Program-made: the position numbers and the translations under genes
Part shown: one piece after another, positions 1-15,117 of the stretch
Layout of the letters: each line of letters opens with the position of its first letter
Position numbering within the stretch: the first letter of the stretch is position 1
Assembly (NCBI GenBank): GCA_013396635.1
Contig: WBMW01003122.1
Coordinates: 1 to 64,000, forward strand
Length of the DNA stretch: 64,000 nt
Source of the DNA: Penelope pileata
Lineage: Eukaryota; Chordata; Aves; Galliformes; Cracidae
Direction of reading: 5' to 3'
Notes under the pieces: generated by a model
The model's input: the letters and a program-made list of their open reading frames with translations, nothing else
Told to the model about the DNA's origin: nothing
Database searches by the model: none

Positions 1-76
1 CTGTGGCAAGATTGACTACCAAACTCCTTTCACTGGGCCACCAGGACCCTCAGGCTGTCAGTAAGTCCTGCCATGT

Positions 77-228
77 TACTGTAGCACACATCCTACGCTC
101 CAGAGTTCCTTGGCCAGCAGTTGGCCTCAGCTCCAAGCTCCAAGAGTGTGCAAGTTCACTTCCTCTTTCTCACTCACCTGCTCTGGCCTGCCAGAAATTT
201 TTATCAGCTAATCACCCTGAGAGTCACA
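77..228 (-). ncRNA. SNORA62: H/ACA box snoRNA in RPSA intron 4 (SNORA62 position)
   Basis: On the minus strand an ACA box (ACAGTA, ending at 77) lies three bases from the RNA 3' end, preceded by a hairpin closed by GCACAC/GTGTGC. An H-box-like AGAGGA lies upstream of that hairpin, and a 5' hairpin region extends to about 228. It is clearly related to the RNA at 1673-1826: the 3' hairpin arms and terminal GTGTGCTACAG match. Mammalian RPSA carries SNORA6 then SNORA62 in consecutive introns, and this is the downstream one. Such RNAs guide pseudouridylation of rRNA with dyskerin. The 5' end is approximate and the name is assigned by position. Confidence 0.72.
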
Positions 229-321
229 CTCGATCCAAGCTAACCTTCCCCACCAAAACTCTATCTTGCAACCTAGGGCACAATCTAGGGAAAGCAGTTT
301 AGAACTCTACAAAGCAGTAAC

Positions 322-3898
<3,577 letters not shown>

Positions 3899-4150
3899 CG
3901 TGGGGTTTCCCTTGGGAAGCTACGACAGGGAACCTGCGGGCACAGCCACCCTGTTCAGTCGGCCCACGCGACAGATGCCCGGCCGCCATCTTGCCCGCGC
4001 CGGCGGCCTTCCCCCCTTCCCGCTCAGCCTCCCCGCGAGGGTCCGGCCCGCTGAGAGGGACGCGCACAGAGAACGGCTGTCAGCGCCCCGAGGTGCACGC
4101 GCCGCAGCCAGGCCCTCCCCGCCCCGCTGGCGCCGGCGGCCGGGACTCAC

Positions 4151-4199
4151 GCGGACAACGCCGTGTGGAGGCCTCGGCGGGCGCCGAACGAAAAGGAAG
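4151..4199 (-). other. RPSA: RPSA non-coding exon 1 with 5' TOP start
   Basis: On the minus strand a pyrimidine tract, CTTCCTTTTCG, starts at 4199, 20-25 nt downstream of a TATA element. This is the terminal oligopyrimidine start typical of ribosomal protein mRNAs, which puts translation under mTOR/LARP1 control. A GTGAGT donor reads from 4150. The TSS is inferred; the motifs are directly visible. Confidence 0.75.
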
Positions 4200-4275
4200 C
4201 TCAGCTTCACGTCACGTCTATATACGGCGTCCCCGCCAGCCAATGGGGCGCCGCGCCCGGAGGAGGGGCGGGGCT
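4200..4275 (-). promoter_or_regulatory. RPSA: RPSA core promoter: TATA, CRE-like sites, CCAAT and GC box
   Basis: Minus strand, reading toward the gene: a GC box (GGGGCGGGG, 4265-4273), an inverted CCAAT (ATTGG, 4240-4244), TATATA (4224-4219), then two overlapping TGACGTGA-like half-CREs just before the TOP start at 4199. The elements are evenly spaced for one focused start, inside a CpG-rich stretch (about 3950-4330). Confidence 0.75.
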
Positions 4276-4607
4276 ACGCCAAGGACGTAGGTGCCTCGCG
4301 ACCGGAAGGGGTGGTGGGGTTGTGTGCGCCTTTCAGTCTGGAGCGCTGAAGGCAAGTGGGGGAGCGTGCGCGTCGGTTTCTGACAAAAGTAGCGCCCTGC
4401 CTGTCGTTCTGCACATACGTTCCTCTTCCCCCATCAAAAATCACCCCGCGTCTTTCCGTCCAATGCACGGTTCGTGTGAAATGGGGCTGTCCTTCTCTCC
4501 TGTGAGGTGCCAGCTGGGTATTTCGGGTTCACGGAGTGGTGACAAAGGTCAGCAGAAGGAAACACCACACTGACAGGATAAGGGCACGAACACAGCTGCC
4601 TTACAGA

Positions 4608-4862
4608 TCATGGAATCATAGAATCACAGAATGGGGTGGGTTGGAAAGGACCTCAAAGCCCATCCAGCTCCATCCCCCTGCCGTGGGCACAGTCACCACC
4701 CACTGGATCAGGCTGCCCAGGGCCCATCCAACCTGGCCTTGAGCACCTCCAGGGATGCGGCACCCACAGCTTCTCTGGGCAGCCTGTGCCAGTGCCCCAC
4801 CACCCTTTGAATAAAGAATTTCCTCCTAACATCTCACCTAAATCTCCCTGCCACGTGGAGAG
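4608..4862 (-). repeat. CR1 LINE 3' fragment
   Basis: Reverse-oriented: GGAATCATAGAATCACAGAA, then CATCCAGCTCC, GGATCAGGCTGCCCAGGG and the ATTTCCTCCTAACATCTCACC block. Confidence 0.9.
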
Positions 4863-5149
4863 TGAAAGCTGACGTTTGGGGCTATGTGTAACACACATCT
4901 CCTTAAAGGAGCACGATGTGAATATCAGCTGGGGGGAAGGAGACAGGTGCTGTTACTGTGCTGTGTGCTATGCATGTAGTTTGGAGAACTCTTCAGCATA
5001 ATAATAAAAGCCTGTAGTAAAAGTTTATTTGAACATAATGATTGGAAGTTTAGTAAAGAATATTGCAGTAAATGTGATGCTATCAGAGGAGTGCTGCTGG
5101 AAAACATCCCAGGCTCCTCTGCAATTTCTTAACGCCACTTATTTCTTAC

Positions 5150-5445
5150 ACAGAATCATAGAAACACTAGGTTGGAAAGGACCTACAAGATCATCTAGTC
5201 CAACCGTCCTCCTATCACGGACATTTCCCACTAAGCTACTAAACCATATCCCGTAGCACCTCACCCAGACGCTTCTTGAACAGCGCCAGGGACGGTGACT
5301 CCACCACCTCCCTGGGCAGGCCGTTCCAGTGCCTGACCACTCTTTGAGAGAAAAAGTTTTTCCTTATATCTAGCCTGAATCTCCCCTGGCGCAACTTGTG
5401 GCCATTTCCTCAAGTCTTACAGTTGCACTTTGGGCCTTGTCATCT
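5150..5445 (-). repeat. CR1 LINE 3' fragment (second subfamily)
   Basis: Reverse-oriented: CAGAATCATAGAAACACTAG, TCATCTAGTCCAACCGTCC, GGCAGGCCGTTCCAGTGCCT, ending in the GCAACTTGTGGCCATTTCC block. The sequence differs from the copy at 4608-4862, so another CR1 subfamily. Confidence 0.85.
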
Positions 5446-5554
5446 CGAAGAACTATTGCTCCACAGCCTGTGAGAGACCTTGGAAGGGTCATACTAAAGC
5501 TTGACAGTGAAGTATTTTTAATTATTTTCTTAAGGAACCTGAAAGTTCATTTTT

Positions 5555-5757
5555 CATTTGTGTACTGAGAGACTTCAAAATAAGTCTCAATCAATCACTA
5601 ATGAACGTGTCCAACAAGTAGATTGTCTTATTGTGTATTTTAGCCCATGTCTCTCCTCATTTGTCTGCTGAGACACTTACAAAACAAGTCCCAATCAGTA
5701 ATGGACATGTCCCTCATGTAGACTGTCTTATTGTGTATTTGAGACCATCTGTCCCAT
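5555..5757. repeat. Imperfect tandem duplication, about 103-bp unit, two copies
   Basis: Units start at 5555 and 5658 with CATTTGTnTnCTGAGA. Both contain an AAnTCnCAATCA block, a TGTCC block and the shared GTCTTATTGTGTATTT. Copies differ by scattered substitutions and small indels. No protein reading and no match to a family I know. Confidence 0.7.
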
Positions 5758-6518
5758 CACCATTCACATTGAACTTCGTTACATAATTATATGCAGAGCG
5801 TGACAGACATTGCTTTTTAGAAGTCGTTAGCTTGACAATATTCCACATCTGAGTGAAACTTCCTGCAGTTTAGTCACCTAACCTGATTACGAAGATATTG
5901 AAGCTGAAATTGAACACAATCATCTTGACTGTGAAGGACAGAGACATTCCTATTTCTATAGTTCAAGCTTAATTTTATAAACAACCTCTTCAACTGTGAG
6001 AGCAGGCCCTGAGCTACTTCAGCCATGGTGATGTACAGCTGTTGAGTGCTATGGCTTGTTTGTTTGTTTGTTTTGGCAGAGGGACAGTGCTCTAAGAGCA
6101 GAAAGAGCATGGCACAAGGCATGTAGGAAGTGCCACAGGGTAAGGCCTTGCGTGTCCCCCCTGCACACCCCTCAGCACTCAGAGGGCACCCACATATACC
6201 AGCCGCAGCTGGTAAGCTCCACCAAATTCCCCTTTTCAGACGGGTCACTTTTGATCTGTTCATTCTAATAGTTTTGCCAGTGTGTAATGCACCATTGAAG
6301 TGTTCTCAGCTTTCCGCAAAGCTGTTACCCGGGAGTTTCTGTAACTTCGGGGCTGATGCCCGTGAGCGCATTTGTCACAGAACATGCAGCTTGTTGGGTC
6401 TGTCTGCAGGGGGTGTGCTCTGGATTCCTGCAGGGAGGGTGTAAAACAGATCTGCTAGTGGGTAAAGAGAGGGCAAAAATGCAGGCAAAGGCATTGAAAT
6501 GGCTGCAGGCATTTAGGG

Positions 6519-6630
6519 AAGAGTAGAACAGAGTAAGAGAAGAAAGAAGAGTAAGGGTAGTACAGAGTAGGAGTGGAACAGTGAGAGTAGAAGAGAATGA
6601 GAGTAGAACCGTAAGCGTAGAACTGAGTTC
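6519..6630. repeat. Purine-rich degenerate GAGTAGAAC minisatellite
   Basis: Irregular repeats of GAGTAGAAC-like units (GAGTAGAACAGAGTAAGAG, GTAGTACAGAGTAGGAG, GAGAGTAGAACCGTAAGC). Almost only A and G on the plus strand. Confidence 0.65.
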
Positions 6631-6717
6631 ACTGAGGAAGAATTTGTAAACGTTTCTGAGAATATAATCATGAATAAATTAAAAGATTTCAAATACAGTG
6701 GGCAATATTAATGTACA

Positions 6718-6833
6718 GACCAAGCTCTGAGCAGCCTGCTCTAGCTGTAGGTGTCCCTGTACGCTGCAGGGGAGTTGGACTAGATGAACTTTAAAGGTCC
6801 CTTCCAACTCTAAGGATTCCATGATTCTATTAG
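6718..6833 (+). repeat. CR1 LINE 3' end
   Basis: GACCAAGCTCTGAGCAGCC, GCAGGGGAGTTGGACTAGATG and CTTCCAACTCTAAGGATTCC. Extreme 3' end only. Confidence 0.88.
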
Positions 6834-7009
6834 AGATAAGCTTACAGCAGATAAAACTTTTTATTAAAGGTCTTCATGGGGGGAGTGCTGGGAGCAGGCA
6901 TCTCTAGATCCAACAGCATAAGGAGTTGTTCTTATGGGCACCAGAGCTTTCCACTCCTCAGACTCAGTACGTTCGGAGTTAGCTTACATCCACATCACCC
7001 TTCTCACAG

Positions 7010-7330
7010 CCACGTTCTTTTGCCGCAACCCCTCCGCCCGCCCGCCATTTTTGCGGGAGCCGTCACCCCGCTACACCGCCTCACGCCCCTGATTGGCCGC
7101 ACTGCGGCTGCGCGGGCAGCGCTGAGCGGGGCTCCCGAGGCGGGCGGGAACCGGCCGCAACCGGTTCCAACCGCCGCCGGCGAGCGGGCTCAGGGGTCCG
7201 GGTGCTGTCTTGGAGCGCCTTCTCCCGCTGTGAGAAGAGAGAGCGGAGAGCCGGTCCGGGCCGTGGAGCGGGGTGAGTGATCGCGGATGGGCGCCGAGTG
7301 GCGGCACACAGGGCCGGGAGTGGGCGGGGG
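7010..7330 (+). promoter_or_regulatory. Orphan CpG island with possible plus-strand promoter and first exon
   Basis: A GC-rich, CpG-dense stretch standing alone between the RPSA and SLC25A38 transcription units. It has an inverted CCAAT (GATTGG at about 7090), GGGCGGG-type boxes and a strong candidate donor (GGGGTGAGTGA, GT at about 7272). I see no conserved protein. The simplest reading is the promoter of a plus-strand lncRNA, or of an unrecognised gene, running antisense toward SLC25A38. A plus-strand AATAAA lies at 10833. Transcription itself is inferred. Confidence 0.5.
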
Positions 7331-10300
7331 GCTGTAGGTGGGCGGAGAGTTTGTAGGGACCTGAGTGCGGGGAGGGAGGAAAGGAGGCGGCTGAGGCAGT
7401 TAAAATAACTCGGGTTTTTTTTTTTTTGTATGTGGCTTTCGAAAGTGCCTGATGGGTTGCGTGTGAAGCTTCCTCCTGAAGCCACTTCGTTCATCGTCGC
7501 CTGCCGAGAACGAGCCCTGCCTCATCTGTAGCCTTCCGCTGAAAAAAAGAAAAACAGGTATTTTTTCTACTTATAAGCACTTACTACTAACGGATTTGTA
7601 ATGCCTGAAATGCGTTTATAATGTATAATGTGTGTTAATGTAGTCTAACAGGATAGCAGAGCTGGGGAGGGAAATGGGCAGCTGCTGCTCCTGGTGGAAA
7701 TGTCAGATTGCAGTGTAGTCAGTGCAGGCAAACCAACCACAGACGTTTTGAAAACGAGAAAAGGACTGTTCTCTGCAGGAAGCTAGAGGGACTGAGGAAC
7801 ATCTGAACAGCAGAGGTTGTAAAAAAAACCTGCTGTGTCTGCAAAGTGGTAAATGGGTGCAAAGTTCCTTGTGGGTCCCTGTCAAGGTGGCCGGGGGAGA
7901 TGTTGGCCTCACACTGCACTGGAAGCCAAAAATGCACCTCATCTCCCCAGCAGGGATCGTGTGTGTTAGTTTGGTACACACAGCCAGCAGAAAGCAGGTA
8001 GGACACAGTAGTGCATATCCAGTGATTTTGTGTACTGTGAACATCTGCCTTCAGACTAACGTTAAGTACCATGTTGTGAGCCTGTGAAGGTGTGCTCGCT
8101 TTGTGGAATCAGCACCTAGCTCCCACCTTCATGCAAATATCTCTGTATCTCATCTCCGTGTGTAGGATGCTGGCTGCCAGACACCATTCGTGGGACAAGG
8201 CTAAAGGAGCTGAAAATGTCTCCAGTCCGTTTTTGTCTGCCTGAAGTCTATAGTTCAGCCCAGCAGGATCTGTTGGAAGCTTGGGCAGTGAGATGGTTCC
8301 AGAGAAGCGCAGAGGTGGAGGCAGATTCCTGCACAGACCGGACATCTGCAGGACTTCAGCTCTTGCTGAGTGTATGTCAGCTTCATAGAACTTAAATGCC
8401 TTCAGCAGCACAGTGAGTTGTTGTGATAACACCGCTGAGATCAGTGGTTGTGGATTCAGAGGGTGAACAGTTGTGATTTAATACATGGTAACACCTGTGG
8501 AAACCAGGGAGGTAGGAGGTGCAGGGATGAATTAAATGTGGGAACAACTTTAATGCTGGTTCGTTGCTTTGGGCCTAGGGGAGAAGCAGTGATTATTACA
8601 GGTCTGTCAGCAGCAGCAGTTTGTGCTCAACCGCACAAGCTCTGTCCAGCGACAACTGAAATAGAAACAGCAAGTCTGCTTTGCACTATACAAAAGATAG
8701 TTTCAATACAGTGATTTTGAATGTTGCTACAAAATAGATTACGGGGAAAAATCTTTTTAACAGAATGAAGCTGAATTTAAAGACGGAAGTAGAAAACTCG
8801 AGGCTAAACATCAAACGCGGTAAATCTGGTGCCCACCCTGCTCTTTGGAGGTAACTGATGGAAATGCATTGAAATTCTGGTGCAGAATATTTCTGTAGGG
8901 TTACACAAAAGAGAAGTGTCACTGTCTCATCAGGGGAAGGAAGGTAGCAGCTGCGGCTCTCAAGTGCGCTTGCTAAAAAGAAACCATGAAGAGCTGCATG
9001 GTTCTAGCCTGTAACTGACTCAAGATGCAGAAAGCTGAAGCAGAGAACACATGCCCTCTATTGACAGGTGTGGACATGCCAGAAACTCCGAGTCCTGCCA
9101 ACAGACACAGCAGTTTGCAGAGAAGGATGAAGGGAAGGAGGCCTTGGCTACAACCTTGCTGCCACAAGCAGTTCCATGGAAGCTGAGGAAGAACAGGATT
9201 TTTAGCCCATGTAAGTGTTGTGCTCGTGGCTGTTTAAGGTGATGTCCAGCTCTTGTTCATAGCCTGCTTCAAGCCAGCTGTGCATGTTTCTCGTGTGACA
9301 GAGTGAAACTCAGCCTGATGGCTGCAGTTTGCTCCTTCACCAGCTGGCATAAGGGTAACATCTTCGTATGCTGGTACGGGCTGTCCTAACGAAATCCAGT
9401 GGAGCTGTTGTTCATTTTGCTTTTTGCTCATGGCAGGATGAGCAGACAGCTTACCTAAGGCTGCGTGTTGTGTTCTGTGGAGAGCGCTGCAGTGCAGGAG
9501 GGATCAGTAGCCAGGTGCCAGTGGCCGAAGAGGACACACCGAGTGGATGGTGAGTTCTGGAACTAAGCCATGAAATAGTGCAGTGGCTTGGGAGGAGTGG
9601 CAGGCTGCCAAGGGGAAGGCAGATGTGCTCACAGCATTACAGAGCATGTTCAGAGCTAATTATGGTTTTAAGGTGCATCTATTCTAAGCTCCAGATTGGG
9701 TGAGTCTGTAACAGAGCACCACTGATGCTGGATTATTTCCCATTAAACCCAGGCCTGATTCAGGTCTTCTTTACAATCTCAAAATCAGTGTTAGCAGTGT
9801 GCTGATAAATGTAGTAATGGGATGACATTTCTCTCTTGATGAGCCAAGAGTTGGACTCGATGATCCTTGTGGGTCCCTTCCAAACTCACAGAACCACTCT
9901 GTGATTCTAGGTCTGCCTGGGCTGGGGCTGTTTTGGGCTGTCCAGTCAGTACCAGCAAGACAGTGACATCTTGGAGAAGGCCCTGTGTGGAGCACCAGGG
10001 ATGGAGCTCAGGATGCACGAGGGGACTTGGGGCCTTTCCTGGGCACAGAAGCAGCCTTTCTCTCTAGCAAGCAAGATGGCACATGGGAGTGAACCCAGGG
10101 AAAGGGCTCCTCAGCCTCTGGTGACTTCTGCAGCGGCAACTGGCGGAAATTGTGCGTGTTCCTGGGTGGGCTGCTGGGGAGATGGTTTTTCTGGGCCTTT
10201 TTGACCATCCCAGGAACCTCCTTGGCCTTCTTTATGCCCAGTAATTGCTCACGCAACCCCTGCCAGGAGCTGTCCCTGAGCAAGGGCTCTGTAAGGGGAA

Positions 10301-12030
10301 GGCCGCCAGCCTGCTGTGCAGGCGTTTTGTGGTGCCAGAGCATCCTGTGAGGAAGGGATTGAATGGTTGATTTGGGGGCGACTTGAGAGGATAAGGAAGA
10401 CAGGCCCTGAGGCAGTGTCTGCCATGGGATGTGCTTGGGGGTGTCAGGCAGGAGGTGGTGTGGAGTCCATGGAGTTGGATCTGCCCTAAGACAAAAACAA
10501 GAACAAAAATGAGCAGCCACGTCACAAAGTTTTGCAGTGTTCATGTTGCCTGAGAGTCCCCAGTGAAGAGATGGGAAATGCACAGAGGGAGGCAAGTTGT
10601 GGGGATGTGTGAGCCCATTCTTTCCCATCTCTCACTCCTGCTCATCAGTGAATCGATCAGCGGAACTGATCGGCCTCCAGTGGAGAGGATCCCGTTCTGC
10701 AGTGCCTTGTCTGGGAGTTCTCTTGACCGGAACAGCCTTCTGGCAAGGTCATGGCTTCACACTGCTTGAGAAGGGACATCCTACGGGTGGGAAAGGGAGA
10801 CATTAGCCAGCTAACACAGTCTTTCTATGGTCAATAAAAGATGAACTACCTTTTGTGTGGGAGCCCTTCCTTCACGTCCCACATTGTCTGTGTGTCCCTT
10901 CCCATCTTCCACTCCGAGCTCCAGGGAGGAGAGGGCCTTGCTTCCTGGGTGCATCTGCCCAGGGCACAGCCCTGCAGGTGAACCTGAGGTCCCTCTGGGG
11001 GTGGGTTTAATTGAGTACATGGGACACTGTGCTGCAGTGGGTGATTCTGCCACACCCTCCTGCCTGCCAGCCTTGCAGCAGCGCAGCAGCCCTCAGCAGG
11101 GGAGCTGGGAGCGGTGGTGGCTTGACTTGCAGCTCTGTAGGCACATGTACTGTATGCATTTCTCAGGAATGCAGAGCCACAGTATCTAACACTGGAAACA
11201 GCAGTCTGGTGAAGACACATCAGAATGTGTATTTTGGGGAAGCAAGCAAACCCTTCTACAAAAGTGCAGAGGTCTCATCTTTAATCTCATTTTGCCTGTG
11301 TCATAAGCAGAAAGCAGAGTCAGAGGTCAGTGTTACGTTACAAGAACCTTAACGGTTCCTTTCTTATCTTTCCCTCCCACCCCAGGGTTGGTGAGCCCAT
11401 CCCTTATCTCTCCTCCCAGCCAGGCAGTTGGCAGCAGCGTGAACAGAAACGCCCTCTGCCCTGGAGGTGGGTCTCCAAGGCAGCAGGAGCTCCGGCAGCC
11501 CTGCCTGTAACAGCAGGCACCTGCCTGCTACTGCACACCAGCACACAGTGACAAGAGGGGACACCAACCAGGGGTCCCCTTGTGCTCTGCCTTGCAGTAG
11601 GAAATGGTCCCAGGCACCACTTTGGTCCTGCTGAGTCACGCTGCCTGAGTAGCTAAGACCTGTTTGCTGGAGGTTGAATAGTTTCTACCCAGAGTGCCCA
11701 CAACAGCAGAGTCCTAAAGCCTGGTATTGCAGCACCTGGTGTTGAGATTCGTTTTCTGTCAGCTTTCACACAACAGGCAGATGGGAGGTGTGACAAAGAC
11801 AGTCCCCATTGCTATGTATGTTTTTTTAATTTAACTCGGTGTAGCTTGTACTAGCCCAGCCTGTTTGTTGTGCCCCAGAGAGAAAGAAAATACACACTGC
11901 CACCTATAAATCTGAGCTCATGCAACAGCTCTCTTCTCTTGAGAGGCTGCTTTTGCTTTCCCAAGCCTCTTCATCCCATCCCCTTCAGTTTTCTGTTTTG
12001 AAGAAACAGTCAGAAGACGTTAATTTTGGC
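7331..12030. other. Gene-free interval between the orphan CpG island and the SLC25A38 3' end
   Basis: I see no conserved protein coding here. Contents: a T-run at 7418, a short CR1 3' end at 9845-9908 (GAGTTGGACTCGATGATCC, CTGTGATTCT), and an AATAAA hexamer at 10833-10838 on the plus strand that could end a transcript from the 7.1-kb CpG island. Open frames in this stretch lack recognisable domains. Confidence 0.6.
9845..9908 (+). repeat. CR1 LINE 3' terminus, short
   Basis: GAGTTGGACTCGATGATCC followed by GGGTCCCTTCC and a CTGTGATTCT tail; about 64 bp only. Confidence 0.8.
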
Positions 12031-12040
12031 AACCACAGCT

Positions 12041-14994
12041 TTTAATATAAATATATACCTTGTCACATAAATATCTTACATAGACACTTAAAATAACTCA
12101 AAACCTGTACAACGTTCCAAAGCTCCAGTTCCGTTTAAAACAGTGCAAGAGAAAAAAGATGACCAAGGGCAGAACGGAAATAACATAAAACCAACAAGCA
12201 GTCAGACTGTCTCTCCCGTGTCTCTACCTTCAGCTGACACTGTCTCCGCCTGTTCACCAGCTGTGTCCTTACACCATGGCTGCAGGGGCAGTAGAGCCAA
12301 TGCACGGTCAGGAGGATTGTACTGCCAGCAGCTGAGGCCATCCAGAGAGGGGGCTGACTGACCTGCCATACCCAAGAAGGCTGACACTCACACCAGCTTC
12401 TCCAAAATCCAAGCTAACGTGACTTTGTGAATAATTATCTAGTGGGACTGTTGGCGCTGAACTGTAGGGGTGATGCAGGCAGGAGATGTGGTACCTGCCT
12501 CTGGAACTCTCTTTGGTTTTTACTTGCGTTCAGGTTGTACAACAACAATTTGCTGTTCATCAGAAGCATAAAAGCTCACTAGCAATGTATCTAAACACTT
12601 GGCTTTGACTTGCCATAACTATCAAAAAGCAACTGCAACAAATCACTTCAGAAGCAGAATGTTTTCAAAGAGGGTAAAAGGGTAAAGGGAGGTAAGGGTC
12701 AGAGCTGAGGAACAGTCTTGTATCTGCCTGTCTGGCACAGGTTTCAGACTGCAAAGCAGAACTTCAGGCTTTCCCTTACCCCTTATGCAAGGGGGGCGAC
12801 AAGAATAAAACAAACTCCCACCACAAAACTCGCTATTCCCAGCTTGTGTACAGAGAGCTCTTTGGATTTGCAGCACCAAGGGTTGACAAAACACAGTGAG
12901 GTCTCGATTCTCTATCTGTTAAACTCCAGGGAGCCCGGGCTGGTTCACAAGTCAAAGGCACACACTTTTTTCACGCTACTGCAACATCAAAGAGCCGCCT
13001 CATACTCCACAAAGTGAGGGGAATGGAAGAGCTTTCACAGAGAAAAAGCTAACACTGCTGTAGGCTGGAATCCAGGTGAAAACCAGCAGACTTGAAGACA
13101 CAGACAAGTCAGACTAGGTACTTCAGTTCTTCCTTTGTTACCTGACCAGGCAGGAGGACAGGGCATAAAAGCCAGTGAAGTGTTCCTGCATGTCAGATTT
13201 CTGATGAGGACATTACTCGAAACATTTATCACCTGGCTTTCTTTGCTCACATGCTTCATTAAGTTTCTACCCACACAAGTTGCACAGTGCACTCCCACTG
13301 CTAAATGAGCAACTAAAATATTTGGGAAGCGTTTTGCAGGCAACGCCACGTGCAGCCAGTGACTGCCACAACCCAAGGGGAACAACAGATCCACCTCACA
13401 CCCCAGGCTAAGCAAGCCCCAAATGATTTCAGGCTCCCAGTGCCATGCGTGCGTGGCAGAATAAAAGACGCTACACCAGGTCAGCAGCCCTAGATTTGGT
13501 CCTGAAGGTCTGTGCCAGCAGTGCTCGGGATAAATGTTTAAAAAAAAAAAAAATCAAAGCCAATTGTATGTTTTCTGCAAAGCATGCTAAACAAGAGGAC
13601 ACACACTTGCGTGCCCACCTTTGCGGCAACACCAATGGAGCTGCAGAGTCCCAGCTCAGCCAGCCGGCACCAAGGCACAAGAGAGGAGGGGAGCAGGCTG
13701 TACTCAAGACTGGAAAGCTCATGCTATGAGGTCTGGAGTGGGAATGAGGAAAAAGGCACAGCTGATTAAAAAAAAAGTGTGTCATCTCCTAGCCTAAACT
13801 GTGGAATAGTGAAATAAGCACAAACTATCTGCTAAGAGAAAATGAACATGTGAAAGCCTGTCCAGGGTTGGCACGGAGCACAAAGAGAACTGAAGTTCCC
13901 TACCAAACACTCAGACACCTCAGACTTTGGGGAAAGCTTGCAGAAAAGAACAGCCTGTTCTCTCCCAAACCAAAGACATTCCACATGCAGTCAGTAGTGG
14001 CTCCTCAGGGAAATCTGAAGTGTCCGTATCTGTATTTGCTTCCATCATACACGTAGCTATGATGCTAAAAGCTGCATCTAAAGAGCAGCTTGTACAGAGT
14101 GTAGGCTGGGGATCAGCAAACAAACACTAGGAAGCAAGTAAGTCTCTCGTACAACTGGATGAAAAACACTTGAGATTCCTGATGTAGTCTGGCCAACAGG
14201 AAAAATGTTTTTCAGGGAACCAGGAGAATTTTGGTAGCAACTAATGCTCTCTCTGCTTCTGCTTTAAAGTGCCTTATGCTTCTTAATTCCAGTGCAAACA
14301 CCGCAGTAGCAGCAGAAATGCCTTTCAAGTGTTAAGCTGCTCAATTAGCGAGTGACATATGACACAGCAAGGAGGTTCGAGTTACCTTCTCTGCTATCAC
14401 ACGCAGTACAGAAGTGATGACGGAGAACGTTCCTAGCTTTCCTTCCGTGCTTCGTTCCTCTTCCACCCACTCCTGCATTACACGCATCAAGAGACGCATC
14501 CAGTCTCCAACTGTGGTCTGCAGTGTTCCCAGTGAGAACACAGTATACAAGGAAGGAGGATCTGCATCAGATGGTGGTGGATCGTGGTGGCTTTACTAGC
14601 CAGGCAGCAAGGAACAGGCTGGCGGGTTCCCCAACCAGCACTGCCTTCACAGTTTTCTCCTCACACACTTCTGTTCAGCAATTTCTCAGTGCATAAAAGT
14701 GGTGAGCACAGAGCTGTTCTTAAGATGGGCTTCTCGCAGCATGAACACACTGTGGAAGCCCTGCCCCAGGCAGTCTGCAAGAACAGTCCTTCTGGAATGC
14801 ACTGATCCAATGACGCAAAGATTTGATCCTTCTTTCCCCTACCTCCCAAAGGGCCCAATCCTCTGTCTCAGGAGGGCTTTCTTCCTCCCAGCTGAGCAAG
14901 GCTTATTCCTCTGTGGAACTGGGAACTTCCCAGCGCCAGCTCATTGCAGCAAGCAGGAGAAGGAGTGAAGCTGGTCAGTTCTAGCCCCAGTCAG
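12041..14994 (-). other. SLC25A38: Probable SLC25A38 3' UTR and polyadenylation signal
   Basis: Downstream of the stop codon at 14997-14995 there is no minus-strand AATAAA for almost 3 kb. The first good hexamer is ATTAAA at 12046-12041, in an AT-rich context; another ATTAAA lies at 11830-11825. The stretch is free of CR1, which fits an exonic 3' UTR. The exact end is inferred. Confidence 0.45.
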
Positions 14995-15117
14995 TCAAGA
15001 TTTCAAGCCCATTTTTTCCATCATCTTTTCGTATACAGTCCATGCCATTGCTGCCATCAGAGTACGCCTGAGGGCGCGGGGCACACCGCCTCGGAAAAAG
15101 CCAACCACCCCGAAGTC
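14995..15117 (-). CDS. SLC25A38: SLC25A38 terminal coding exon 7
   Basis: 123 nt: DFGVVGFFRGGVPRALRRTL then MAAMAWTVYEKMMEKMGLKS and TGA. Acceptor CTGCTGCAG. The C-terminus is almost identical to the human one. Confidence 0.96.
   Translation of the reverse strand, partial: DFGVVGFFRGGVPRALRRTLMAAMAWTVYEKMMEKMGLKS

Noticed and set aside
10008..10628. 206-codon minus-strand frame
   Set aside because: No conserved motif, no start context and no exon structure.
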